Positions 45,318 through 54,651 of a stretch of DNA of 64,000 bases are shown here, one piece after another (positions within the stretch are counted from its first letter, which is position 1; every line of letters begins with the position of its first letter). The stretch is from NCBI GenBank assembly GCA_963837805.1, contig CAWIOU010000014.1, forward strand, positions 124,001 through 188,000. The letters run 5' to 3'. The notes beneath the pieces were generated by a model, which saw nothing but the letters and a program-made list of their open reading frames with translations, was not told where the DNA came from and searched no databases. This DNA is from Bog-756 sp963837805 (GTDB lineage Bacteria; Actinomycetota; Acidimicrobiia; Acidimicrobiales; RAAP-2). The position numbers were made by a program, and so were the translations under genes.

Positions 45318-46634
45318 GTGAACCGGGAACCAGGCCAGGACGGGCCGGCATCCCCCGGCACCGGGACGACCCCCCACCGCCTGGTACTCCACGGCTGGAC
45401 CGATCACGCCGTGATCGGCCTCGGGATCGTCGCCCTGGCCGCCGGCTTCGGTCAGTTCGGCCTGACCGCCACGCTCGGCGACGTGGCCCGGCACTTCGGC
45501 CACGTGGTGCACGGCACCTCGATCACCGATCAGGCCGGGCTCTCGGGCACCAAGGTGGGTCTGGGGTTGGCCACCATTCGATTGGCCTCGCTCGGCGGCC
45601 TGCCCATCGCCAGCCTGGCCGACCGAGTGGGTCGGCGCCGGGTGTTGCTGTTCTCCTGCGGCCTCGGGCTCGCCATCACCGCGGTGTCGGCGGCCAGTCC
45701 GGGGTACTGGTGGTTCGTGGTCGTCTTCGCCGTGGGCCGGCCGTTCCTGTCGGCCGCCTATGCCGTCGCCCAGGTGGGAGCGGCGGAGGAGACCGCCTCG
45801 GCCCAACGCGCCTCCGCGGTGGCCCTGATCGCGGCCGGCTACGCCGTCGGGGCCGGTGCCACCGCCGTCATCTACGGATCGACCGGACATGCCCTCGGGT
45901 ACCGCGGCGTCTTCCTGCTGGCCCTCGTCCCCATGGTCGGGCTGCCCTTCGTGGCCCGGTGGGTCTCCGAACCGGACCGCTTCCGCCAGGTCGAACGTTC
46001 GGACAGGCGGGACTGGCCCGTGCTCGGCGCGGTGGCCCGCCCGTACCGGGGGCGCCTGCTCCTGGTCACCTCGCTGGTCTTCTCACTGGCGGTGATCACC
46101 GGGCCGGCCAACAGCTTCGTCTTCCTCTACTCGCAGAACGTGAAGGGGTTCCCCGGCTACACCGAGTCGGCCATGGTCATCGGGGCCGGGATCCTCGGAT
46201 TCGGCGGACTGCTGGCCGGGGTGCGGTTGGCCGACCAGATCGGTCGCCGGCCGACGGCCATGGGGGCCATGGTGTGCATCGGTGGATCGGGCATCCTCTG
46301 CTACAGCGGCAGCGGGGCCGCCCTGGTGGTCGGCTACCTGCTGGGGATCACCGCCGGCGGGGTCATCGCGCCGGCCGCGGGGGCGTTCGTCAACGAACTC
46401 TTCCCGACCCCGGTGCGGGCCTCGGTGGCCGGATGGAACGTGGCCGGTGCCGTGCTCGGTGCGGTGGCCGGGCTCGTCCTGTTCGGTGCCATCGCCGACG
46501 TCGGCAACCGCTTTGCGCCGGCCGCTCTGGTGACCTTCCTGCCGGCCATGGCCCTGAGCGGCCTGGTGTGGTTGCTCCCCGAGACGCGGGGCCACGAGCC
46601 CGAATGGTTCTGGCCCGACCAGGCCAAGGGCTGA
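45318..46634 (+). CDS. Major facilitator superfamily transporter
   Basis: 438 residues with about 12 transmembrane helices. The MFS loop 2-3 motif is SLADRVGRRRVLLFS and its repeat in the second half is RLADQIGRRPTAMGAM. Preceding the repeat is TESAMVIGAGILGFGGLLAG. The C-terminus ends in PETRGHEPEWFWPDQ, like sugar/metabolite carriers. Substrate cannot be predicted. It starts 19 bases after the esterase gene and may be co-transcribed. Confidence 0.9.
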   Translation: MNREPGQDGPASPGTGTTPHRLVLHGWTDHAVIGLGIVALAAGFGQFGLTATLGDVARHFGHVVHGTSITDQAGLSGTKVGLGLATIRLASLGGLPIASLADRVGRRRVLLFSCGLGLAITAVSAASPGYWWFVVVFAVGRPFLSAAYAVAQVGAAEETASAQRASAVALIAAGYAVGAGATAVIYGSTGHALGYRGVFLLALVPMVGLPFVARWVSEPDRFRQVERSDRRDWPVLGAVARPYRGRLLLVTSLVFSLAVITGPANSFVFLYSQNVKGFPGYTESAMVIGAGILGFGGLLAGVRLADQIGRRPTAMGAMVCIGGSGILCYSGSGAALVVGYLLGITAGGVIAPAAGAFVNELFPTPVRASVAGWNVAGAVLGAVAGLVLFGAIADVGNRFAPAALVTFLPAMALSGLVWLLPETRGHEPEWFWPDQAKG

Positions 46635-46639
46635 GCCCG

Positions 46640-47065
46640 GTGCCCCCTCCACCCCGCCTGGTCCACCGATGGTGGTTGGTCGCCATCGGAACCGCAGTGG
46701 CGCTGGCCTACGCATCACTGGCCTCGTCCACCCGGCCGTTCACCGGCCGGGCCGACGTCGTGACCGCGGTCCCCCTGGCCGTGGCCGTCGCCGTCATGGC
46801 CTTGCGGATGCGCTCCCCCCGGTCCTCCGGCCCGCCGGTCCCGCCGGCCGAGGGGCACGGTGACCGGCGGGTCGCGTGGACGATGGCGTGGGCGGGGATG
46901 GCCGCTGTCATCCTCGGCTGGGAGCTCGCCTGCTACGCAGCCGCGCCCCGACGGGACCATCCCACCTTGAGCTCGCTGCTCGACACCCTCGATTCCCACC
47001 GCGCCGGCAAGACGGTGGCCTTCGTGCTGTGGTTGGCCGTGGGCGCGTATCTGGTCCTCCAGTGA
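46640..47065 (+). CDS. Small four-helix membrane protein, function unknown
   Basis: 141 residues from GTG 46640. Four hydrophobic segments are visible: WWLVAIGTAVALAYASLA, VVTAVPLAVAVAVMAL, MAWAGMAAVILGWELACYAA and KTVAFVLWLAVGAYLVL. The second and third are joined by a basic, proline-rich loop (RMRSPRSSGPPVPP). No enzymatic motif. It lies 5 bases after the MFS gene, and its stop overlaps the next gene (GTGA), so the two small membrane proteins are coupled. Confidence 0.72.
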   Translation: MPPPPRLVHRWWLVAIGTAVALAYASLASSTRPFTGRADVVTAVPLAVAVAVMALRMRSPRSSGPPVPPAEGHGDRRVAWTMAWAGMAAVILGWELACYAAAPRRDHPTLSSLLDTLDSHRAGKTVAFVLWLAVGAYLVLQ

Positions 47066-47262
47066 CCACCGATCAGTGGACGCTCGCGGTGTGGGCCTTC
47101 CTCGGTCTGGTGGTGGCGGGGGGCGTGGCCTGGTCCGTGCTCTCGGGCGGGCGGGTGCCCGGACCGGGGGCCCTGGTCAGGTGGATCACCTCCCGGTCGG
47201 CCGGGCGGGTGGTTCTCGTGGTGGGGTGGATGTGGCTCGGTTGGCATCTCTTCGCCCGATAG
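47062..47262 (+). CDS. Small two-helix membrane protein (DUF6186-like)
   Basis: 66 residues: helix WTLAVWAFLGLVVAGGVAWS, a basic loop (RWITSRSAGR) and helix VVLVVGWMWLGWHLFAR. The ending WLGWHLFAR is typical of a family of tiny actinobacterial membrane proteins of unknown function. The GTG at 47062 overlaps the preceding stop codon. The two probably act together; the role is unknown. Confidence 0.7.
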   Translation: MTTDQWTLAVWAFLGLVVAGGVAWSVLSGGRVPGPGALVRWITSRSAGRVVLVVGWMWLGWHLFAR

Positions 47263-47307
47263 CCCCTCCGGCGGCTCGAGTGCACCGGGCACCGTGATCC
47301 TGCATCA

Positions 47308-48670
47308 TTGATGGATGTGCGGACGACCGGTGGCCCGTCGCGGTGGACGCCGGCGGAGGATGATGCGGTGAGCCGACGCCGGACCGCCGTGCTGGCCGTG
47401 GTGATCGCGGTCGCGGTCGCCGCCGTCGTGGTCGGCCTCCTACTCGCCCAGAACAAGGCGTCGTCTCCCAGCGCGGTCACACTGGCTGCCGATCCCTACG
47501 GCCATGCAACCGGTGCGGTGACCGTGGCCGGAACCGGGTCGCCCGGGTTCAGCGGGGACGGGCACAAGGCGGTCGACGCCGAGCTCGACGCCCCCACCGG
47601 GATCGTCGAGAACGCGGTCGGCGACTTGTTCGTCGCCGATACCGGCAACTGCCGGGTACGTGAGGTGGCGGCAAGATCGGGTGACTCGTTCGGGGTGGCC
47701 GTCCACGCCGGCGACATCGCCACCATCGCCGGGGGGTCGTGCACCGGCCCGACCCGCCATCCCGCACCCACCGCCCTCGCCCTCGACCCGAGGGGTGACC
47801 TGTTCATCGCCTTCGGATCGGCCAACCGGGTCGACGAGCTGCCCAACGGCGACACCTCGGTACTCGGCGGACCGGCCACCGCGGGAAGACCGGTGACCAT
47901 CGCCGGCGCCGGTGTGGCCGGGTTTGCCGGTGACCGGGGGCCGTCGGACCGGAGCCGGCTCGACGACCCGACCGGGCTGGCCGTCGACCCCGCGGGGGAC
48001 GTCCTCATCGCCGACACCGCCAACTGCCGCCTGCGGCTGGTGGCCGCCGCCGACGGGACCCGGTACGGGACTCCCGTGGTCCGGGGCCATATCTACACGG
48101 TGGCCGGCAACGGGGCCTGCGGGTCGGCCGGGGACGGCGGCCCGGCGCCCGCGGCCGAGCTCTGGGACCCGGGAGCACTCGCCGTCGATGCCGGCGGGAA
48201 CGTCCTGGTCGCCGATCAGGGCAACCGGACCATCCGGCTGCTGGCGGCCGCCAGTGGCTCCTTCTACGGTGTGGCCGTGGCCGCCGACCACCTGGGCACG
48301 GTGGCCGGGGAAGGATCGTACGGCCCGTACCTGATCGACGGGCTGTCGGCGGTGGGCGAGACGGCGGAGCTCAACTTCCCCACGGCCATCGCCCTCGACC
48401 GCTCCGGCAATCTCTCGATCGCCGACGGGGCCATGCACGTCATCCGGTTCGTGCCCGCCGTCACCACCACCTTCGCGCGGCAAACAGGCGCAGGCCGGCG
48501 ACATGTACACGGCCGCCGGGGCCGTGTCCACCGGGCCCCTCCGCAACCGGACGGCCTGGATCCAGACCCGGATGCTCGACCCGGTCGGACTGGCCGTCTC
48601 CCCCCGAGGGCAGCTGGTCTACGCCGACAACCAGGCCGACGTGGTGCGGGAGCTGCCGGCCGGCTCCTGA
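47308..48670 (+). CDS. Membrane-anchored NHL-repeat beta-propeller protein, frameshifted near the C-terminus
   Basis: An N-terminal membrane segment (AVLAVVIAVAVAAVVVGLLL) is followed by repeated NHL units such as DAPTGIVENAVGDLFVADTG, DDPTGLAVDPAGDVLIADTA and LWDPGALAVDAGGNVLVADQ, each with N-x-R-(L/V/I)-R. The fold is an extracytoplasmic beta-propeller, usually a protein- or sugar-binding scaffold. After AVTTTFA a surplus base (about 48475-48478) shifts the frame. The next frame continues with GKQAQAGDMYTAAGA and the last blade to the stop at 48668-48670. It faces the rhamnosidase gene tail to tail. Confidence 0.82.
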
Positions 48671-48685
48671 CCCCGCCCCGCCGGG

Positions 48686-51463
48686 TCAGCCCGGGGTCAC
48701 GGTGAAGTCGAAGGTGCCGGCGCCCACGGCGACGACCACCTCGCCTCCCCCGGTGCTCACGACATCGACCCCGGGGGCATGCACGACCGCCGACCTGCCC
48801 TCGCGGACCTGGGAGGCGGTCGCCGCCCGCAGACGGCACCGGGCGGCGGCGTTGGGCGGGACGGTGAGCTGGAGGCTGGTCTGTTCCGAGGAGGTCCGCC
48901 AGGCCACTGCGTACTCCCCCGCCGGTGTCGGGAACGACCCCGAGGCATGGGCCAGCCCGTTCGGCGGAGGGCCGACCGACACCGCGGTGGCCGGTCCGTC
49001 CTCCCCGGGCTGGATGGGCGTGGCCCCGAGGAGCACCTCCTGGATGGCGACCAGGGCCGAGGAGCCCCATCCGTGGGACATGCTGTCCCCGATCAGATCG
49101 CTCGGCACCCAGGTCTCCCAGGTGAAGGTCCCGCCGGCCTTGATGATGGCCGCCCATCCCGGGAAGGAGGCATCGGTGAGGAGCCGCACCACGTCGGCGT
49201 CGCGCCCCCCGGCATGGAGACCACGCAGCAACTCCATGCCGTGGTCGGGATTGACCGAGATGTCGAGCGAGGCGACGTGCTGGGCCACCGCGGGGATGTT
49301 TGCCGCCGGGACCACGCCGTAGGCCAGGGCCACCGCGTTGGCCAGTTGCGACGAGTGGGTGCTCCGGGTGCCGTCCCGGTGGAGGCCGTCGGCATAGATG
49401 CCGTCTCCCCCGACCATGTGGGCGTTGACGGCTGCCGCCAGAGCAGTGGCCCGTTGACCCTGGGCCGAGGCGGTGGCGGCGTCGCCGACCACGGTGGCCA
49501 CATCGGCGATCCGGCGGAAGGCGTCGACGGCCACCACGTTCAGGGTGGTGTCGGCATACGTCTCGTAGTCGTACCCGTACTGGTTGTCCCCGTTGGTGGA
49601 CATGGGCTGCCCGGAGATCAGCCCGGTCGAGGGGTCGATGATCCCGGTCAGGTAATCCGAGAGAGGGATGAGGGTCGGCAGGAGGGTGGTCAGTGTGGTC
49701 CGGTCACCGGTGGACAGGTAGTAGCGCCAGACCCACTCGGGGTAGCGGGCGGTGAACAACGGATAGTCCTGGGGCCCGTCGTCGTTGGGGTAGACCTCGT
49801 TCACCTGACCGGTGGGCCAGTAGCGCTTCTGGGCCCGGGCCATGTCCCGCAGCCCCTGCCAGGTCAGGTTCTGTTCGCCGTAGGTCCGCATGACCGTCTC
49901 GGACTCGTTGGCCGAGTCCCACAGGAACTGGCCCTTCTCCCGGGTGGGCGTGTCGACGAACTGCTCCTGGGACGTGTACAGCCCGGAGTGGGCGCACAGG
50001 GCCCACACGGCGTCGAGCATCGGGGCCGAGGAGGTGAACGTGGCGGCGTCGACGGCGGGCATCGCTGCGTGACGGGCCAGGAGGGTGACCTGGCCGTCGG
50101 TCACCACCTCGCCGGGATCGTCGATCTGGAGATAGCGGAACCCGAGGTAGACGTAGGGCTCGAACTCCTGGGCGCCGGACCGCTGGGTGTACGAGAAGGA
50201 CAGATCGGTCTGCTGGGTGTTGTGGGTGGTGGACACCGATCCGTCGGGATCGAGCGTGTAGCCCACGTGCAGGGGGACGAGGTGCCCGTCGACCCCGTGG
50301 CGGAACGACACGGTTGGTCTCCCGGCGTAGACCTTGCCGAAGTCGACCACCACCGAGCCGGTCGGGAGCACCCGCAGGTCCGCCGGGGTCACCGGGTGCT
50401 CGTTGATCCGGGTGCGCTGGGCGTAGAGGTCGACGAAGGGCGCCGATCCGATCGGTCCGAGAACGGCGGCGGCCGACCATCCGTGGTCGTCGAAGGCGGC
50501 CTCGGACCATCCGGTGGGATGCCGGCGTCCGTCGATCCACTCGACGAAGTCGCCCACGTCGTTGTTCCGCTGGGGTGCCGGGAGCCATTCCGCCGGTTCG
50601 GTCCTCCACGAGTCGTCGGAGCGGAGCGTCACCCGGGTGCCGTCGGCGTAGTGCACCTCCACCTGGACCAGGAGGCCGGGGGCGGAGGTCGGACGACCCT
50701 GGCCCGGCCCGTACCAGTGGTGGAGGATGCCGACGGCGTTGGGGCGCCCGGCCACCACCGCCGACGTGATGTCGGTCGCCTGGTAGTACTGCTCGTCGGG
50801 AAAGCAGAAGCTCGGGCCGCTGTCGAGCCGGGTGCCGTTCACCCACAGCTGGTACTTGTGGGCGGCGGCCACGTAGGCCGTGGCCCGGGCGATGGTCCCG
50901 TGCGGAAGGGGGCGGGTGGCCCGGAGGTAGGTGTACTCCTCAGCGCCGGGGTCGGCGGGGCCGGGGCGCAGCCAGAGCGCAGTCCAGTCCTTGGTGCGCA
51001 AGCCGGTGGTGAAGGAGTCCGGAGCACTGGGTTGGCTCCACCGGCCCTGGCCGTCCGCCGTGCTCACCGTCCACCGGTACCGGGCGTCAGCCGACAGCGG
51101 TGGTCCGCCGTAGCCGACGAACGCCTGGTGCGACGACGACACCCGACCGCTGTCCCACACCGTCGACGCCGATCCATCCGGTCCCGAGACCACCACCCGG
51201 TAGCCGGATTGCACCGCCCCCCGACGGGAGTCGACGACGTGCCAGGCGAACTGGACGGCGTCGGGGTCGACACCCACCGGATCGCTCAGGCCGACGACCG
51301 TCAGGTGGCGCGGTGGACCCGGTGACCCGTTCCCCGCGTCGGTGGCGGTGGCCGGCCCGGCCGTGTCGACGACCACCCCGGCGGCCCCACCGATGACGGC
51401 AAGGGCCGCTCCCGTCTTGATCCCGGTGGCGAGAAACGTACGCCGATCGATCCTGTCCATCAT
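48686..51463 (-). CDS. Tat-exported GH78 alpha-L-rhamnosidase
   Basis: 925 residues. A twin-arginine signal peptide (DRRTFLATG, then a hydrophobic stretch to about residue 45) directs folded export. Then come an N-terminal Ig-like domain, beta-sandwich domains with YLRATRPLPHGTIARATAYV and YQLWVNGTRLDSGPSFCFPD, the (alpha/alpha)6 catalytic barrel with FVDTPTREKGQFLWDSANES as the probable acid-site region, and DSMSHGWGSSALVAIQEVLL, typical of family 78. It releases rhamnose from polysaccharides or glycosides outside the cell. It seems to be transcribed alone. Confidence 0.9.
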   Translation of the reverse strand: MMDRIDRRTFLATGIKTGAALAVIGGAAGVVVDTAGPATATDAGNGSPGPPRHLTVVGLSDPVGVDPDAVQFAWHVVDSRRGAVQSGYRVVVSGPDGSASTVWDSGRVSSSHQAFVGYGGPPLSADARYRWTVSTADGQGRWSQPSAPDSFTTGLRTKDWTALWLRPGPADPGAEEYTYLRATRPLPHGTIARATAYVAAAHKYQLWVNGTRLDSGPSFCFPDEQYYQATDITSAVVAGRPNAVGILHHWYGPGQGRPTSAPGLLVQVEVHYADGTRVTLRSDDSWRTEPAEWLPAPQRNNDVGDFVEWIDGRRHPTGWSEAAFDDHGWSAAAVLGPIGSAPFVDLYAQRTRINEHPVTPADLRVLPTGSVVVDFGKVYAGRPTVSFRHGVDGHLVPLHVGYTLDPDGSVSTTHNTQQTDLSFSYTQRSGAQEFEPYVYLGFRYLQIDDPGEVVTDGQVTLLARHAAMPAVDAATFTSSAPMLDAVWALCAHSGLYTSQEQFVDTPTREKGQFLWDSANESETVMRTYGEQNLTWQGLRDMARAQKRYWPTGQVNEVYPNDDGPQDYPLFTARYPEWVWRYYLSTGDRTTLTTLLPTLIPLSDYLTGIIDPSTGLISGQPMSTNGDNQYGYDYETYADTTLNVVAVDAFRRIADVATVVGDAATASAQGQRATALAAAVNAHMVGGDGIYADGLHRDGTRSTHSSQLANAVALAYGVVPAANIPAVAQHVASLDISVNPDHGMELLRGLHAGGRDADVVRLLTDASFPGWAAIIKAGGTFTWETWVPSDLIGDSMSHGWGSSALVAIQEVLLGATPIQPGEDGPATAVSVGPPPNGLAHASGSFPTPAGEYAVAWRTSSEQTSLQLTVPPNAAARCRLRAATASQVREGRSAVVHAPGVDVVSTGGGEVVVAVGAGTFDFTVTPG

Positions 51464-51531
51464 CCCCCCGTCGAGGTGACGCGATGGTACCGGAGCGGAA
51501 GCGATCCGGGGCGCCCCCGGCCTCGAGAGGG

Positions 51532-52290
51532 TCAGCTCAGGTCGTCGTCGGGGGGAACGGTGTCGGCGGGTACGTCCATGGTGGCGTTGCTGGTCATCAG
51601 GCCGTAGACCATGGCGGCGATGAAGCCTCCGACCAGCGGGGCCACGATGAACAGCCAGAGCTGGTGGAGCGCAAGGCCCCCGACCACGAGAGCCGGCCCG
51701 ATGCTCCGAGCCGGATTGACACTCGTGCCGGTGAGGGCGATACCCACCAGATGGATGAAGACCAGCGTCACGCCGATGGCCAGCCCGGCCAGTGCCTCAC
51801 GCGCCACCTTCGAGGTGGCGAACAGGATGACCATCACGAAGATGAAGGTCAGGATGGCCTCGACGGCGAAGGCGCTCCCCACCCCGAGGTGGATCTTCGA
51901 AGCGCTCCCATAGCCGTCCGCCCCCAGGCCCTGAACGTTCTTCGAGTAGAGGGGTGACCCGGTGAAGACGGCCCACAGTGCGTAGGCACCGGCGATCCCG
52001 CCGGCCACCTGGGCGACCCAGTAGCCGGCGGCTTCGGCAACCTTCATCCGGCCCGCGACCACGAATCCGAGGGAGACCGCCGGGTTCACGTGACATCCCG
52101 AAACGGGCCCGATGGCATAGACGAGGCCGGTGAGGACGAGCCCGAAGGCCAGCGCCGTGGTGACCACTCCGGCCGAGTAGCTGGTCCCGAACAACCTGAA
52201 CCCGAACGACAGCGTGGCGGTACCCACCGCCACGAACACCAGGATGAAGGTACCGATGAATTCGGCGATGAGCTTCCGGGCATCAAACAC
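51532..52290 (-). CDS. Aquaporin / MIP-family channel
   Basis: 252 residues, six transmembrane helices with two half-helices carrying the NPA motifs: GCHVNPAVSLGF and TGTSVNPARSIGPAL. The His in IHLVGIALTG and the Arg after the second NPA fit the AqpZ-type water filter rather than the glycerol filter, though the family is variable. The loop between helices 3 and 4 (SPLYSKNVQGLGADGYGSAS) is longer than average. The C-terminus is acidic. Confidence 0.93.
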   Translation of the reverse strand: MFDARKLIAEFIGTFILVFVAVGTATLSFGFRLFGTSYSAGVVTTALAFGLVLTGLVYAIGPVSGCHVNPAVSLGFVVAGRMKVAEAAGYWVAQVAGGIAGAYALWAVFTGSPLYSKNVQGLGADGYGSASKIHLGVGSAFAVEAILTFIFVMVILFATSKVAREALAGLAIGVTLVFIHLVGIALTGTSVNPARSIGPALVVGGLALHQLWLFIVAPLVGGFIAAMVYGLMTSNATMDVPADTVPPDDDLS

Positions 52291-52382
52291 AAGGCCTCCC
52301 TGGTTCTCGTGCCCCTGTTCTCCTGATCCTCCATCATCATCGAGCCGCCGTCACCGGCGGTGGATACCTCGAGCCGGGCGGG

Positions 52383-52769
52383 TCAGCCGTCGCCCGCCAG
52401 CATGCTGGTGATCTGGGTCATGTCGAAATAATCCCGCCAGGCGCAGATCTTGCCGTCACGGACCTCGAATGTGCCCATGACCGGCAGTGCCCCCACCCGA
52501 TCCCCGGCAGTGATGGTATCGATCCGTTCGGTCAACACCGCATTCCCCTCCACGGCCAGATGGAGCGTCTCGATGGTCAGGCTCTCGCACATGGCGAAGA
52601 AGCCTCCGATGAAGGCGATGGTGTCCTCGATCCCCACTGCCGGGTCCATGGGGATGTTGTGGTACACGACGTCGTCGGTGAAGAACGGGCGCAGGGCCTC
52701 GGGGTCGTGCTTGGCGAACGCCGCGCACATGGCCCGCACCACCTGCTCGGCCTCCTCATCGGCTCCCAT
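52383..52769 (-). CDS. Limonene-1,2-epoxide hydrolase-like protein (EphG type)
   Basis: 128 residues in the NTF2 fold. The full catalytic set of the limonene epoxide hydrolase family can be matched: Tyr and Asn in DVVYHNIPMDP, Arg-x-Asp in LTERIDTI, and Asp in CAWRDYFD. It is therefore probably an active epoxide hydrolase and not just a SnoaL-like binder. ATG 52769 is preceded by GGGAGG at good spacing. No obvious operon partner. The P450 at 55.1 kb could make epoxides, but this link is only a guess. Confidence 0.82.
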   Translation of the reverse strand: MGADEEAEQVVRAMCAAFAKHDPEALRPFFTDDVVYHNIPMDPAVGIEDTIAFIGGFFAMCESLTIETLHLAVEGNAVLTERIDTITAGDRVGALPVMGTFEVRDGKICAWRDYFDMTQITSMLAGDG

Positions 52770-52873
52770 GACATACCTCCCGGGTTCGGCCAACCAGGAT
52801 CACGATAGCGACGACCCGCGGACGAAGCCACCGCCCAGCGGTGAGCGGGCCGGCACCGTGGCCCGCACAGTGA

Positions 52874-52987
52874 TCAGCGCGACCGCCGCTTCACCTGGGT
52901 GGCCAGACACTTCCGGCAGGTGTCGCCGTAGCGGACCGAACAAGATCTGCCGCATCGGTGACAAGTGCTTCGGGCCGGTTCTCTCAT
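52874..52987 (-). CDS. Very small zinc-ribbon-like protein
   Basis: 37 residues containing CHRCGRSCSVRYGDTCRKC, that is C-x2-C and C-x2-C pairs plus a fifth Cys, followed by a basic end (QVKRRSR). The ATG at 52987 has a strong ribosome site, GGAGGGGG, eight bases upstream. A short protein with zinc and nucleic-acid-binding features is likely. No family recognised. Confidence 0.55.
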   Translation of the reverse strand: MREPARSTCHRCGRSCSVRYGDTCRKCLATQVKRRSR

Positions 52988-53779
52988 CGATGTTCCCCCT
53001 CCTGGTCGAGTGGTGTCTTCGCCATGTTGGCGTGGGAACCGGCGCAACTGGGGGATCCTCGGCACCGACGACGGGTGGGCGGATTCCATCAGACGAGACG
53101 GCCCGGGACCACGTCCGCGAACGGCGAGCGCACCCGACCCGACGGGATGGCCAGGGCCGGGCCGGCGGCCCTGGGTCGACGCCGCACCTGACCCGGCACC
53201 GCCGCCCCGCCCAGGGAAGCACCCTCGGCCATCCCGACCGCAGGATCCGGCCCTCCCGAGGCGACCAAACCGTCGCTACCTTCACCGTCAACTTGAGGTT
53301 GAGGATCACCCGGAAGGATGTGGCTGGTCAGAGGCAAAGCCCAACGACTTCGACGTCGCCTGGCCATCACCGGATCCCCGCCCGGCCCACGGGCAGCAGC
53401 AGCTGCGCTTCCTTACCCACGTCGACGTTCGAAGACCTGTGGATCGATGCGGCCGGCAGCGTGATCCTGGTCGATCTCCACAGTTGGCCGTCCGCCCACC
53501 GCCCGCATGCCTGGCGCCCGCCCGCCTTCACACCACAGGGCGGCAGAGTTCAGACCGAAGCTGTCTGCTCAATTCCGAGCCGGCGTGGTGGGCGAATTGC
53601 TGTGGTGCTGGGTCAACGTGCCCGACTACGTGGTCCCTGCCGCTGGACCGGACTACGGGAACTTCCCCGGGGACCCGGCGCTTCGGATTCTTGGAACCTC
53701 CTGAGCAACGGGTTCGAGAGCGGAATGATCCGGCTCCACAGGTGGATTCCAGGACCTGGCCTCGGCGCAGGCAATCCGT
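52988..53779. other. Region without a convincing gene
   Basis: About 790 bases between the small zinc protein and an alpha/beta hydrolase. Several open frames cross it but none has recognisable motifs, a good start or a supporting neighbour. Fragments such as AGSVILVDLHSWPSAH (frame ending 53787) and VVGELLWCWVNVPDYVVPA (frame ending 53704) look protein-like but lie in different frames. This may be a decayed gene or one hit by indels. Confidence 0.4.
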
Positions 53780-54517
53780 TCAGCTAGGGATTCCGGCCAG
53801 GATTTCTGCGAAGGTGGCAGGCGCCGTCACCGGAAGGAGATGACCGGAGTTGATGCGGACGATCGAGGTGGGATTGGGCAGGCGTCCCGCCATCACCTCC
53901 TGTGTGTCGGTGGGTACGGGACGGTCGTGCTCGTTCAACACGTACACAATCGGGACCCCGGCGACGACCGACCACTGCACCGGTTGGAAGTAGTGGTGCA
54001 CGGTATCCGGTACGCATCGGACAGGATCGACGACGTACGCCAAGGTTTCGTCATCGAGCGGATCTCCGCCGTAGGCGCGGCGGAACGATTCTGGATCCTG
54101 CGGGGGGCCGGGAAGCGTGATCGACGTGCCGTCCCGCTCCGCCGCGGCCCGCGCCAGCAGCAGGCCCTCCCGGTGCCGCTCCTTCATACAGTCGATCCCG
54201 CAGCCTCCTTCGGTGGGGACGAGTGCGGCGTTGAGTACCACCGTACTGATTCGGCCGCCCGAAGCGGCGACCACCCCGGGAACGACCAGGCCCCCGGAGG
54301 AATGGGCGACCAGTGTGATCGGGCTCTTGATGTCCAACGCCTCGAGGTCGGCGACGACCGACGCCACCTCGTCATCGACGGACAAACTGGAGAGATCGGC
54401 GACCTTTCCCGCCCGGCCGGGAAGGTCGATGGCGAACGCCGGTCGATCGAGACACGGAAGGAGCCGGTCCCAGAAGCGGGCGGTGGCACCACCTCCGTGG
54501 ATGAGGACGAACGTCAA
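53780..54517 (-). CDS. Alpha/beta hydrolase
   Basis: 245 residues. FVLIHGGGATARFWDRLLP gives the oxyanion-hole region, LVAHSSGGLVVPGV carries the nucleophile Ser (in a H-S-S-G-G form), YVLNEHDRPVP the acid Asp and RINSGHLLPVTAP the His. It resembles small esterases related to plant methylesterase/hydroxynitrile lyase-type proteins that are common in actinobacteria. Substrate unknown. Confidence 0.88.
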   Translation of the reverse strand: MTFVLIHGGGATARFWDRLLPCLDRPAFAIDLPGRAGKVADLSSLSVDDEVASVVADLEALDIKSPITLVAHSSGGLVVPGVVAASGGRISTVVLNAALVPTEGGCGIDCMKERHREGLLLARAAAERDGTSITLPGPPQDPESFRRAYGGDPLDDETLAYVVDPVRCVPDTVHHYFQPVQWSVVAGVPIVYVLNEHDRPVPTDTQEVMAGRLPNPTSIVRINSGHLLPVTAPATFAEILAGIPS

Positions 54518-54651
54518 GGTCGGGGCTGAATCAGAACAGGGAAGCCACCGGTCGCGGCCCTGTGCCCGGAAACGACCTCGAAGGAGGCGGAGGGAGCGGA
54601 AGCAGGTCGACCGAGCGAGTCAGGCCCGAGGTCGGACCGGCCGATCCGTCG

